A stretch of 22,758 bases of DNA, taken from Penium margaritaceum. Lineage: Eukaryota; Streptophyta; Zygnematophyceae; Desmidiales; Peniaceae. The DNA is taken from NCBI GenBank assembly GCA_023375785.1, contig SZWC01016291.1:4534-27291 (forward strand), written 5' to 3'. The position numbers were made by a program, and so were the translations under genes. The notes below the pieces were generated by a model. That model was given only the letters and a program-made list of their open reading frames with translations. It had not been told where the DNA came from and searched no databases. Shown here piece after piece: positions 1 to 8,859 of the stretch (its first letter is position 1; every line of letters starts with the position of its first letter).

Positions 1-73
<73 letters not shown>
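1..73. repeat. (TC)n microsatellite
   Basis: Uninterrupted TC dinucleotides apart from one CCC and one TTT irregularity, running from the first base to about 73. It directly abuts the first base of recognisable copia integrase homology. In the inversion model for copia A it lies at or near the outer breakpoint. Confidence 0.97.
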
Positions 74-868
74 GCGGCGAATCATGTGTCCATGGGCCAG
101 TTGAAAAAGAAGGGGTGCAAGGTAGATTTTGATGAGAGGAGATGCAAAATCATGAATGAGGATGGTGTCCTTGTGTCCATCGCATCACTCGAGGGGAACC
201 TCTACCACCCCTATGCGCATGTTCCGTCGGCGGTGGTGTGTGCAAAGGCGTCTGTGGATGGTGATGCGCAGGGGCACCTGTGGCACGAGAGGTTTGGTCT
301 TGTTGGGAGCAGCAAATTGAAGCTTTTGGCTTCAAAGGAGATGGTGAGTGGGCTGCCCAAGGACCTCTCATGCGCTGAAGCCGTTTGTGGGGGTTGCATG
401 ATGGGCAAGCAACATCGCGAGGCATTTGGGGCTGTGTCAAAGCGCCATGCAACGCAGCCACTCGAGCTTGTGCGCACGGACCTTTGTGGTCCAATGAGTG
501 TGCACACTATGGGGGGTGCTCTCCACTTCATCACTTTCATTGATGATGCCACCCACTTCACCACCGTCTTCCTCCTTGCATCGAAAGATGAGTGCTTGAC
601 CAGGTTCTTGGAGTTCAAGGCAAGGGCGGAAAAGGAGCAGGGGTCAAGTATCAAGGTGTTGCGTAGTGACGATGGCGGAGAGTACGTCAACAATGCCTTT
701 GAACATGTGTTGGCGGAAGCGGGCATCAAAGCTGAGAGGATAGCTCCATACTCCCCACAAAAAAATGGCGTCGCCGAGAGGTGCAACCGCACCCTCATGG
801 AGGCCGATCGGAGCATGCTCCACGGGCGGGGTGTGCCGCTTGAGATGTGGGGAGAAGTAGTGATGACC
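74..868 (+). pseudogene. pol: Copia A: pre-integrase and integrase core, inverted relative to its own gag-protease
   Basis: Ty1/copia integrase fragment that would insert retrotransposon cDNA into chromosomes. The open frame starts inside the microsatellite, with no natural start, and copia homology begins near 74-77. A zinc-finger region follows (LWHERFG, then VCGGCMMGK). The second His of the HHCC motif appears replaced by Leu. The catalytic D-D-E residues are visible in RTDLCGP, RSDDGGEY and NGVAER. The usual C-terminal part is absent: homology stops at the Thr codon 866-868 and a TAA closes the frame at 878-880. The adjoining gag-protease runs on the opposite strand and ends at 871, exactly where this piece would begin in an intact element. 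The domain call is secure. The cause of the inversion is inferred. Confidence 0.9.
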
Positions 869-870
869 AA

Positions 871-1485
871 CGGAGCATAAAGCACGTTGGTGAGCTTTAC
901 ATTCCGTTCCTCATCCCCCACCTTGGTGACAAAGCCCACGGTACCTTCTTCCACTGCCGACAATGCCCCGTTGTCTCCCATAAAAGCATCATTAGGAAGG
1001 ATTGTCTCAAGAGACTCGAACCACTCACAATGGGAGGTGAGGTGGCACGAGGCACCGGAGTCAACGTACCATTGATCCGGAACTTTGTCCTTGACTGTGG
1101 CCGTGAGCACGAACAACTTCTCGGCAGCCGGCGCAGCGCGGATGGTCAAAGAGTCACCATTTGAGGAGGAGAAGCCTCCCTTGGGGAAATGCGGCTTCAT
1201 GTGTTGCTGCGAATTCTGCTTCCAGGTGGGGCAGTTGCGGATGAGGTGGTCAGTCGCACCGTAAAGGAAGCATGCACGCTGTCCTTTCTTTGGCGGTGTG
1301 GTCGTCTTTGCCTTGCCCTTCTTGTCTTTCGGCTGCAAGTTGGCAACGCTCACAAAGGCGGCGTCCTTCCCCTTGGCATCGTGTGAGTGACGACGCATCT
1401 CCTTGTGGAGGAGCTTGACCGTCACCTCCTCGAGTTGGAGCACGCCTGACTGCACCTCCAAGGAGATGATGAGTGGTTGGTAGCT
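871..1485 (-). pseudogene. Copia A: gag C-terminus with zinc knuckle, and aspartic protease
   Basis: Minus-strand continuation of copia A gag into protease, read from 1485 down to 871. Visible parts in order are a helical gag tail (LEEVTVKLLHKEMRR), a Lys-rich basic stretch, a zinc knuckle at 1231-1272, and the protease with active site DSGA at 1051-1062 (YVDSGASCHL). The protease ends in TNVLYAP at 871. The knuckle has Tyr (TAC) where the second Cys of CX2CX4HX4C should be, so RNA binding is probably lost. This is a single G-to-A change from TGC. It is in the same frame as the upstream gag piece and separated from it only by the TAA at 1486-1488. Beyond 871 the open frame continues only because it reads antisense through the inverted integrase. 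Confidence 0.9.
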
Positions 1486-2142
1486 TTACGGGAGCCCTTC
1501 CAAGAGCGTGAGAACAAGCTCGTCGTTCCCCACCTCAACATCCACCGCCGCAAGTTGCTCCGCCAAGTCCTTGGCACGGGTGATATAGACCTGCATGGTC
1601 TCGCTCCCACCCATGCAGAGCTTGCGGAAGCGATCGCAAAGCATGATGCGGTTGGCCACTTGCCCCATCTCATACAATCCACACAATGCTCCCCAAGTAT
1701 CACGAGCCAACTTGTGCGGGCGAATGTAAGACATAAGTGCGGGAACAACGTTCATGGCAAGAAGGATGAAGGCCTTACTGTTATCCTTCTCGAACGTCTC
1801 CTTATCTGCAGCACTCATCTCGGCCTCCTTGTCACGTGCTGGGGTTGCCGGCAAGGAGGTCGTTGATGCCGACACTTGCGTCGATGTCACACTCGAGCTC
1901 GGCGCCGTTTTGCCTCCCTTCACGACCTCCCAAAGCCCACGTTCTTCAAACACAAATTGCATGCAATACTTCCAATTGATGAAATTGGAAGCACCCTTGA
2001 GCTTGTCGACGACGTTGAATTCCTTGGTCGAAGCAGTTGCAATGGCTGCTGCGATGGTACTTCCCGTCCCCCTCGAGCTCCCACAAGAGCGGTGTGGACG
2101 GTGATGGCCAATCAGAAGGCTCTGATACCACTGTTGGTTCAA
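1486..2142 (-). pseudogene. gag: Copia A: gag N-terminal (UBN2-type) domain
   Basis: Copia gag, the structural protein of the virus-like particle. The core shows the family pattern from LKGASNFINWKYCMQ through FEERGLWEVV to TWGALCGLYE and ITRAKDLAEQL. It ends at TAA 1486-1488, after LLEGLP, and the same frame resumes at once, so one nonsense codon breaks gag. The first in-frame ATG (2140-2142) lies upstream of the primer-binding site, inside the LTR, so it is unlikely to be the real start. Another ATG just after the primer-binding site (2109-2111) is in a different frame, which suggests a small indel near the N-terminus. Confidence 0.9.
2119..2130 (-). promoter_or_regulatory. Copia A primer-binding site (initiator tRNA-Met type)
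   Basis: The minus strand reads TGGTATCAGAGC, the standard plant copia primer-binding site complementary to the 3' end of initiator tRNA-Met. One base separates it from the LTR end (ACCAACA). This fixes the orientation of copia A and the 3' end of its 5' LTR. Confidence 0.92.
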
Positions 2143-2641
2143 AATGAGGTCCTACCAAAACCGCAGCACACTGATTATGAAAGATTGGAGGCTTGGAGAA
2201 AAACTTCTGACGTGCAAAACTCGATCTTGGGTCACTGTCCCAAATCTGGCAGAGATATGGGCAGAAATTTGACTGCTGCAATGACATTTGTAAATCACTC
2301 AAACAACAAATTCAGAATGCACTTGATTGCTCGTTGGAAAGCTGGAGAGTCAGATACTATGCTCTCCAAATTTCAGCATCAATGGAGCACTATGGAGTCC
2401 TTGACACTTTGGCATAGTTACTGTGCTTACAGGAGAATTTGGAGTGAATGATTGAACTGGAATAAAAAACGCACACAAGAGTGGTGCCTCATATAGCTGG
2501 CACTCCTAGAGTACATAGAGGCACAATTACACACCAAAAAATAGATTTCCTAACCCTCTGAGGTGCAGGTGAAGAAGTATGGGGTAGTTGGAGTTTTTCT
2601 TCACTGCTGTCATGCCGCTGGACCTGCTGGAGTACCCCCCA
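2132..2641 (-). repeat. Copia A 5' LTR (inner end certain, outer end approximate)
   Basis: The inner end is fixed by the adjacent primer-binding site: on the minus strand the LTR ends in CA at 2132. The outer limit is a guess at a TG/CA boundary near 2641. The 3' LTR is not in the window, so it cannot be checked by alignment. A TATA-like element near 2490 is consistent with a U3-R-U5 layout of about 0.5 kb. The interval has no coding homology. Confidence 0.6.
2488..2497 (-). promoter_or_regulatory. Possible TATA box in copia A LTR
   Basis: The minus strand reads CTATATGAGG about 360 bases before the LTR end, a plausible LTR promoter position. This rests on sequence match alone. Confidence 0.4.
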
Positions 2642-2969
2642 TGTGATGGTTGTTGGTCCTCAACCCCAAAAGGCAACTGGGGTGCCCTGTTTCGGTTCCT
2701 GTGTAGGTTGTGATTTGCCGGTGGGGCGACTCGCTAAAAAAACACAAAGGGCACAACCTGCGCAGTCCACGCTGGAAAAGGCATTGAGCGCACGTGTAGG
2801 GTCAGAAAAGTCCCGGCTCACATTGACCCGCTTAACGTTTCTGACTCGGCACTAAGAGATGCCAAATCAGAAGGCTCGTTGTGCTAAATCCTTTGTATGT
2901 GTCTGCACATTGACACCTGGCGTGCCCCATTTGTCTCAGGTTGCCGTTAAGGCACATGGTGGTGATTGG
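2642..2969. other. No recognisable gene
   Basis: Unique-looking sequence between the copia A LTR and the unrecognised minus-strand frame. The short open frames show no family pattern. I see no tRNA primer site, terminal repeat or RNA gene here. Confidence 0.5.
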
Positions 2970-3935
2970 CTATTGGTTTACGTGGGATGGCTGCGGAGTC
3001 AGGGAGGTTCGGTGCATCATACCCCCTCCCTGTTCCCCTTGCGGTGTTCCTTGCCATCCAGTGAATTGTGGGCTGTGGCTCGCCGTTGCCCTTGCGCTTG
3101 GTGTCATTGGGGTGTCCGCGGCAGCCAACCGCGGATTCACCTGTGGGGATGCTCCTTCCATCGCGTTGGATAGTCCTACCCCGGCTGTCTGATCCCCCTC
3201 CACCTGTTCTGCTGTGGGTGGGTGGTGCTGCTGCCTCGTCTCCGGCATCACAGGTGATCTGCCCAGCTGTTCGGTGCATACTTCCTGCAGAGGCTGTCTC
3301 ACCCCTCTTTCTCCCTTTACCAAAGGGGAGCGTTCCGCTGGCGTGGATCCCAGCTGTGCCTGATAGCGGTGAGCCACCCCGAAGGTGAGCTCCCTGAAGA
3401 CAAGCGGAGGTGAGGAGATTTCCATCTCTGCCAGGGGCACGGATGGCAGGTGCTCCTCTGCTGCTGCCCATGACTGCTGCATTCCGTCGCGCCGCTGATA
3501 AACTGGTCCTTGGTATGCCAGTGATCTCCCGGTCTCGGAGAGTCCGTCTGTTGGCGGTGTCACATTGGAAAACCACCTGTGCTCCATAGAGTCGTTGTCC
3601 TAGAGCTGGTGGCTTCCGCGCACATCTTGACTGTGTACGCTTTCCATCTCCACGCGGTCCTGCAGCGCATTCATGATACGCCGCCTGTGTAGCTGTCCCA
3701 GCCACTCGGTGACTCTTTGGTGCTGTCCCAATGGGTCCGCGCCCGGCGATGAACTGACGGGCGTGTGACAGGGTGTGGGCGAGGTCTCCCTACTGCCCGC
3801 CTCTGTGGCTGCACGCCGCGGCAAGAAGTGGCGTACAGAGGCTTGTGAACGCTGCTGGTGCCGCCTCCGCGTATCCTGATGTACAAAGCTGGCTACCGAC
3901 ATGTATGACTGAATCTGAAGGCTCATGTAGTTCTG
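2970..3935 (-). pseudogene. Unrecognised minus-strand open frame, interrupted once
   Basis: One minus-strand frame stays open from 3935 to its stop at 2970-2972, apart from a TAG at 3600-3602. The first part has an ATG at 3924-3926 and encodes about 108 residues rich in Arg, Gln, Ser and His. The second encodes about 205 residues rich in Pro, Gln, Thr and Gly, with stretches such as QPLQEVCTEQLGRSPVMPET. Upstream, the same frame is open again from 4265 to a TAG at 3936-3938. A splice-acceptor-like CTAGCAG lies just before the 3926 ATG, so the second and third pieces could be exon sequence. I recognise no domain, membrane segment or signal peptide. It could be a decayed host exon, an unclassified element's gag-like gene, or chance openness in GC-rich DNA. 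Confidence 0.3.
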
Positions 3936-5258
3936 CTAGCAAAGAGCAAGGAACTGTCTACACTCACCGCACCATGACACTAATACCCCCAATTTTGCCG
4001 CGCACAATGCTACTTCCGCGCTTTCTAACTCCGCGTTTGCTTCTGCTCCGCGATTTTGCCGTTCCGCGATTTTGCTGGTCACTCCTCCGCTACCTCTCCT
4101 GGACTTCCACGGATGCTTCGCACCTTCTGGGTTCCAGTCGTAGGCAGTGCTCCACGGCTCCCTCCTTGTCAGCACGAGAGTCCGCCACCTCGTGGCCTCT
4201 GACCCCTTCGCCCGCGGAACCTCGTTCCGCGGTCGTGTGCAAGGCCGCGGAGTCGCCAACAGCACTCCTTGCCCGACTCGTGCTCCCTGGTGATGATAGC
4301 ACTCAGCAGTATCTTGGGTTGCTCGCAGGAGGGGTGGATTGAGCAGTGTGTTCCGCGCGCGCCTGGAGGATATGAAATCGTCCTCCGCGGAACAACTTCG
4401 CGGAGCACACGGTTGCAGTGTTCCTCAACTGATGCGGATCTTAGAGGGTGGATCGTGGGTGTGAACCAAGATCAGCACTTGCGCGGATTGATGAGACAGA
4501 AGGACTGTTGAGCTCATGAGCGGGAAATAGGCTTACATTAACTCAAGTCACAAGAGATCAGACAAAGGGGAGATAAGTTCGGTCATTGGCCAGATTTTCC
4601 TCATCCCTCTGCTACACTACTACTTTATATCCATGAAGACTAGCTCTCTAAGACACCTCCCATCACTCCTTCCCTTACTTCGGACTCCGCGCGGCGCGCT
4701 ACACGCACCGCGGGTCTCGTCCTTGACACACACATACACTCTTCACTTCTATCTTTCCCTGTTCTGCCACTACATCTTCCTCTAGTCCGCGGCTTGGACG
4801 CTCGCGGTCTTGTGTTCTTCCTTGAATCTTCGTCTTCGCGCGGTGCGTCCTCCCGGTCCTCCTGCTTGATTATCGCTGCCCATCTTGAGCTCTCATTGGT
4901 CGAGCTTCCCTTTGACGTCTAGTCCTGCCGTCGTGCATCTCTGCACATCCGCCGCTTCAGCTTCTCCGCGGCTCGACCCATGTTCCCTTCTCACCGCGGA
5001 TTCTCATCGTACTCTTCCTCCCTTTCCTGTTCTTCCGCGGCCATTCTGTCTCCTGGCGGCAACTTTTCCCGCCTCTTCTCCCGATTGCTTCTAGATTCCG
5101 CGCCACCCCACGCTCTACCGCAATTCTATCGCGGGAGCCAGCATGCCTTGCGCGTTCTCCGACACTCCGCGGTTCCCCTGTTACCCTTCTCCACGGAACC
5201 CAGGCCGCGGAAGCTTCGTTCCGCGGATCTGTGGATGGCAATGATTTCTCCTCCGCGG
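3116..5258. other. CCGCGG-dense, pyrimidine-rich region without recognisable genes
   Basis: Sixteen CCGCGG hexamers were found by eye, at 3116, 3129, 3816, 4212, 4227, 4245, 4385, 4708, 4787, 4966, 4994, 5035, 5167, 5205, 5221 and 5253, with many CCGCG half-matches between them. Most are preceded by TT, CT or TC. Thirteen fall within 4212-5258. The plus strand is C/T-rich from about 4600 on. Only two CCGCGG were noticed elsewhere, both in copia B linker copies (6812, 7719). The density drops abruptly where copia B starts. No terminal repeats or retrotransposon domains are visible. The plus-strand open frames here are Ser/Leu/Pro-rich and look compositional. Confidence 0.6.
3998..4080. repeat. 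Degenerate 15-18 bp tandem repeat with CCGCG cores
   Basis: CCGCG cores start at 3998, 4016, 4031, 4048 and 4064, spaced 18, 15, 17 and 16 bases. The last two units share CCGCGATTTTGC followed by C or T. On the minus strand this encodes spaced Ala-Glu pairs in the upstream part of the unrecognised frame (4265-3936). Confidence 0.5.
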
Positions 5259-5300
5259 ATCCATCTTTTCCTCAGCGGAGATGCGATGGATCCTCGCCTG
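4500..5300. other. Gene-free stretch with a possible TATA box
   Basis: A TTTATATCC element near 4622-4630 is followed by long pyrimidine-rich sequence (many CTTCC and TCTCC runs), as in some Pol II promoters and leaders. No convincing open frame follows on the plus strand before copia B. A short inverted repeat (GGATCCATC paired with GATGGATCC) lies at about 5257-5292. The promoter reading is inference only. Confidence 0.25.
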
Positions 5301-5317
5301 ACAGCACACCCAAGTCA

Positions 5318-5646
5318 ACATTGTAGGGTTTGTCACCTACGAGAAGTCCTCCAAGATGATGGTGGTCGTGAACGAAAAAGTCGAGCCTGCGGCCGGCCAA
5401 GGTAATGTAGAGGTGGAAGTTGTGGTAGGCAGTAAGAAGGAGCTGTGCACAATCGGTGATGTGCAGCGCGCCCCCGGCCTTGCTGAAATTCCGAGTGTCA
5501 GCCACTTGACAGACAAGGGGTATGAGGTGCTCTTTTGCATGAAAGGCGCAGTGGTGCGCATCAACAGCGATGGTGAGGTCGTGCTGGAGGCGAAGCGTGA
5601 GGGCAGTCTCTACATCGTGGAGACCAAGGTGGTCCAGTGGCATTAG
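5318..5646 (+). pseudogene. pol: Copia B: protease tail and pre-integrase segment
   Basis: This piece matches the stretch between protease active site and integrase in copia polyproteins: IGDVQRAPGLAEIPSVSHL corresponds to the usual LxDVLYVPGLxxNLLSVxxL, and KGYEVLF and SLYIV follow. The aspartic protease DSGA motif lies in the missing 5' part. The frame ends at TAG 5644-5646. Homology continues in another frame from about 5637, so there is a frameshift near the end. An ATG at 5356 is internal and not a true start. Confidence 0.8.
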
Positions 5647-5836
5647 ACGCAACAGAATTGCAGGAGCACGCTGTCAACATGGCCAAGGGAGGAAGAGCTA
5701 ATCTCAAGCTTTGGAATCAACGGTTGGGGCACTCGGTGCCTGCAACCGTGAAGGATATGGTGAAGTGCGACATGGGACGGGACTTGTCATCGACCATGCA
5801 GCAGACGTGGCAACGCACAAAAAGAACGAGCCTTGA
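5637..5836 (+). pseudogene. pol: Copia B: integrase zinc-finger region, frameshifted
   Basis: It encodes LKLWNQRLGHSVPATVKDM, matching the first half of the copia HHCC zinc finger (normally LWHRRLGH). The first His is Asn here. The frame then diverges. The CxxC half seems to survive only in another frame just before 5837, as a decayed motif with a TGA at 5834-5836 in place of a Cys codon. The zinc finger is therefore non-functional, with frameshifts on both sides. Confidence 0.75.
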
Positions 5837-7002
5837 ATTTTGGACAAGGCACGGCACAAGCCATTCAACAAGAACGAGGCTCATACAAAGGACCTACTTG
5901 AGGTCATGTACAGCGACGTGTGCGGACCATTCAAAACACCGTCAAGCAGCGGCTTGAGAAACTTCATCACCTTCATTGACAATTGTAGCAGAAAACTCTA
6001 CGTATTCTTCATGAAGCAGAAAGGCGAGGTCCTGGACTGGCTGAAGGAGTACGTCGCAGCGGTAGAGAGGCAGACTGGCCGGAAGGTCAGAGCGCTACGC
6101 AACGACAATGGCGGAGAGTATGTGAGCTGCAACGGGTGGATGAAGCAACAGGGCATCAAGTGGGATCCCACTACGCTGTACTCGCCACAGTCAAACGGAG
6201 TGGCAGAGCAGGCGAACCAGATGCTGCTCAACATGGTGTGGACCATGCTTGTGGATGTGGGGTTACCGCGAGGGTTCTGGGCAGAGGCTGTGCGTACAGC
6301 GAGCTACACCATCAACCTCACCCCAACAGCACTCCTAAAGGGCAAGGGCGGCTGGAAGACGCCGCAAGAGGTTTGGAACGGGCGCAAGCTGAACGTGGCT
6401 CACTTAAAGGTGTTCGGGTGCAAGGCGCATGCGATGGTGCAGGTGGAGCAGTGACGCGACAGCAAGCTGGAACCGCAGGCAAAGCCGTGCTTGTACCTTG
6501 GCTACGAGAGCGCGGAAAAGGCGTACCGGCTCTAGGACCCGCGCACTCAAAAGATCATCCGCAGCCGTGACGTCAAGTTCGACAAGCAGTAGAGCTTTAG
6601 TAGTAGCAGCAACGACATGAGCGTTGGGAACACTCCTAAAGAGGGGGAGTGGTCTCAGCTCCTTGACTACAAGGAGGAGCCGGTGGACGCGGTGGTTGAT
6701 GATGCGGCATCGGAGCGTGACGGTGCAGCAGGAGCAGCAGCCAACGCGGAGGACTCCGACGACGATGCAGCTGGGCTGGAGATACGGCGGAATGATCCGT
6801 CGAAGGAGGCCCCGCGGGTGCCAAAGTGTGCACTCCCGTCGAAGTTCACGTCGGGCGTCAGAGAAAAATCCTCTGGACGTGCCGCCCATCCGGTCGATGT
6901 TTCATTGGAGCGGGAGGGATCCTCGATGAGCTGTCCAGTCGATGATTCACCTAAACGGGCAGAGTTGGAAGGATCACAGCACAGTGACAAGACGCCACCA
7001 AA
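5837..7002 (+). pseudogene. pol: Copia B: integrase core and first copy of C-terminus plus linker
   Basis: Integrase catalytic core with all three acidic residues in view: MYSDVCGP, RNDNGGEY and SPQSNGVAE. It is followed by the copia C-terminal motifs FWAEAV, NLTPT and HLKVFGCKAHA. The frame is interrupted by TGA 6452-6454, TAG 6533-6535 and TAG 6590-6592. It then stays open through an acidic, Ser/Pro-rich integrase-RT linker to about 7002. All three stops are sense codons (CGA, TGG, CAG) in the tandem copy downstream, so each arose by a C-to-T or G-to-A change. The third to fourth blocks of this piece belong to the tandem duplication. Confidence 0.88.
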
Positions 7003-7911
7003 ACCATGCAGCAACAATGGCAGAGAGTAGGTAGGCTACAGCGGGTGGATGAAGCAGCTGGGCATGGAGTGGGAACCCACTATGCCGTACTCGCCACAGT
7101 CCAACGGAGTGGCGGAGCGGGCACACCGGACGCTGCTCAACATGGTGCAAAAAATGCCTATGGATGCAGGGTTGCTGCGAGGGTTCTAAGCTGAGGCTGT
7201 GCGTATAGCAAGCTACACCATCAACCTCCGTCCAACAGCAGTACTAAAGGGTAAGGGCAACTGGAAGATGCCGCAAGAGGTTTGGAGCGGGCGCAAGCCA
7301 AACGTAGCACACTTGAAGGTGTTCGGTTGCAAGGCACACACAATGGTGCAGGGGGCACAACGACATGATAGCAAGCTGGAAATGCGGGCAAAGCCATGCT
7401 TGTTACTCGGCTACGAGAGCGTGAAAAGGGCATACCAGCTCTGGGATCTGCGCACAAGAGATCATCCGCAGCCGTGACGTCAAGTTTGACAAGCAGCAGA
7501 GCTTCAAGAGTACCAGCAAGGACATGAGCATCAGTAACAATCCAAAACACGTTGAGTGGTTCTAGCTCCTTGACCACAAGGAGGAGTCGGTGGACACGAA
7601 GGTCGATGATGCGGCGTCGGAGCGCGATGGTGTAGCAGGTGCAGCAGCCGACGCAGAGGACTCAAACGACGATGCAGCTTAGCCGGAGATCTGGCGGAAA
7701 GATCCGTTGGATGAGGCACCGCGGTTGCCAAAGTGCGCACTCCCGGCGGAGTTTGCGTCGGGTGCCAGAGGAAAATCCTCTGGACGCGCCGCCCGTCCGA
7801 TTGATGGTTCAGCGAAGTGGGAGGGATCCTCAAGGAGCAATCCGGTTGATGATTCACCGGAGCCAGTAGAGCCAGAAGGATCGCAGTAGAGCAATGAGAC
7901 GCCACCAAAAC
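6094..7911 (+). repeat. 0.9-kb direct tandem duplication inside copia B
   Basis: Copy 1 is about 6094-7002 and copy 2 about 7003-7911. The offset is 909 at the start (CAATGG at 6106 and 7015) and 907 near the end (GACGCCACCA at 6991 and 7898), because copy 2 lost two bases. Each copy runs from just before the GGEY motif of integrase, through the integrase C-terminus, to the end of the linker. I counted about 21 differences in the first 130 aligned bases, so the copies are well diverged. Confidence 0.92.
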
Positions 7912-7985
7912 TGCCGTGCCATAGCGGGAGGCAGCGAAGAGCGAGGAAGTGTCTTGACGCGGACACTGGTGGATGGATTGGCATA
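7003..7985 (+). pseudogene. pol: Copia B: second copy of integrase C-terminus and linker
   Basis: It repeats the block from GWMKQ through SPQSNGVAER, with the canonical ERAHRTLLNMV, and HLKVFGCKAHT, then the acidic linker. It starts inside the integrase, so it lacks the first two catalytic Asp residues. Stops are TAA near 7187, TAG near 7563, TAG near 7680 and TAG near 7887. A 2-base deletion near 7450 shifts frame. The linker keeps SSGRAARPIDGS and NPVDDSPEPVEPEG and leads without a clear break into RT at about 7986. Confidence 0.85.
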
Positions 7986-8859
7986 ATGCGATGCATGCTG
8001 CTTGCATCAACAGAGCCAAAGACTGTGCAAGAGGTGCTTGTCCAGCCCAAGGGGAAGCAGTGGGACGCCGCCATCAAGTCGGACCTCACATCCATTACTG
8101 AAAACGACACGTGGCAGCTGGTTGACACGCAAAAGGACACCAAGGGCATCGGCTCTAAGTGGGTCTTCAAGACCAAGTTCACGAAAGAGGGTGTGGTGGA
8201 AAAGTACAAGGCACAGCTTGTGGCGAAGGGGTACGCACAGCATAAGGACAAGCACTACGATGAGACGTTTGCCCCCGTTGCCCAGTTTACAAGCATCCGG
8301 GCGATCCTTGCGGTGGCAGCCACGACGGATATGGAGCTCCACCAGATGGATGTGAAGACGGCCTTCCTCAACGACACCATTGACAAAGAAATTCACATGG
8401 AGGTGCTGGATGGGGTGGAGGCACCGGAGGGCAAGGTATACAAGCTGCAAAAGTCCTTGTACGGGCTGAAACAATCACCCCGACGCTGATACCAACAGAT
8501 GGATAGCTTCATGGCACAACTCAGTTTCAAGGACTGTGAGGCAGATCACAACGTGTACGTGCAGCGCAGCAAGAAGCTCCATTAAATCGTTGCACTCTAT
8601 GTGGACAATCTGATCTTGTGCTCCTCAGACCTGCCGAGCCAACAGCAGCTGAAAGAGCACCTGAGCAGCAGGATCCAGATGTCGGACATGGGGGAACTGA
8701 AGTTCTACCTCAGGATGAGCATTACACAGAACCGGAGGGCACACAAGCTTGAGCTAGGGCAGGCCAAATACGTGGCCGAGGTGCTGAAGCGGTACGGCAC
8801 GGAGGACTACAAACCATTGTGCATTCCTGTCTCCACGACCTATCAAATAGAGTGCGACA
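7986..8859 (+). pseudogene. pol: Copia B: reverse transcriptase
   Basis: Ty1/copia RT, which would copy element RNA into cDNA. Visible motifs in order are GSKWVFKTKF, YKAQLVAKGYAQ, DYDETFAPVA-like (HYDETFAPVAQF), QMDVKTAFL with the first catalytic Asp, KLQKSLYGLKQSPR, the active-site box, and MGELKFYL. The active-site box (8598-8609) reads Tyr-Val-Asp-Asn instead of YVDD, which should abolish catalysis. Stops interrupt it at TGA 8487-8489 (where Trp is usual) and TAA 8583-8585. A frameshift at about 8820-8860 moves the rest into another frame. Confidence 0.92.

Noticed and set aside
211..870. C-terminal half of the long minus-strand open frame starting at 1461
   Set aside because: It is the antisense of the inverted copia A integrase. 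Only 1461-871 matches gag-protease.
2947..3705. 252-codon minus-strand open frame
   Set aside because: It overlaps the 2970-3587 frame in another phase, is rich in Gly/Arg/Ala in a compositional way, and shows no domain.
3773..4342. 189-codon plus-strand open frame
   Set aside because: Ser/Leu/Pro-rich and explained by the pyrimidine-rich plus strand. No motif, and it crosses the short tandem repeat.
4980..5405. 141-codon plus-strand open frame across the copia B left edge
   Set aside because: It spans the junction of two unrelated sequences and is antisense or off-frame to the copia reading.
6404..6889. 161-codon minus-strand open frame
   Set aside because: Antisense shadow of copia B integrase C-terminus and linker. 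A similar shadow in copy 2 supports a compositional origin.
7679..8251. 190-codon minus-strand open frame
   Set aside because: Antisense of the copia B linker and RT start.
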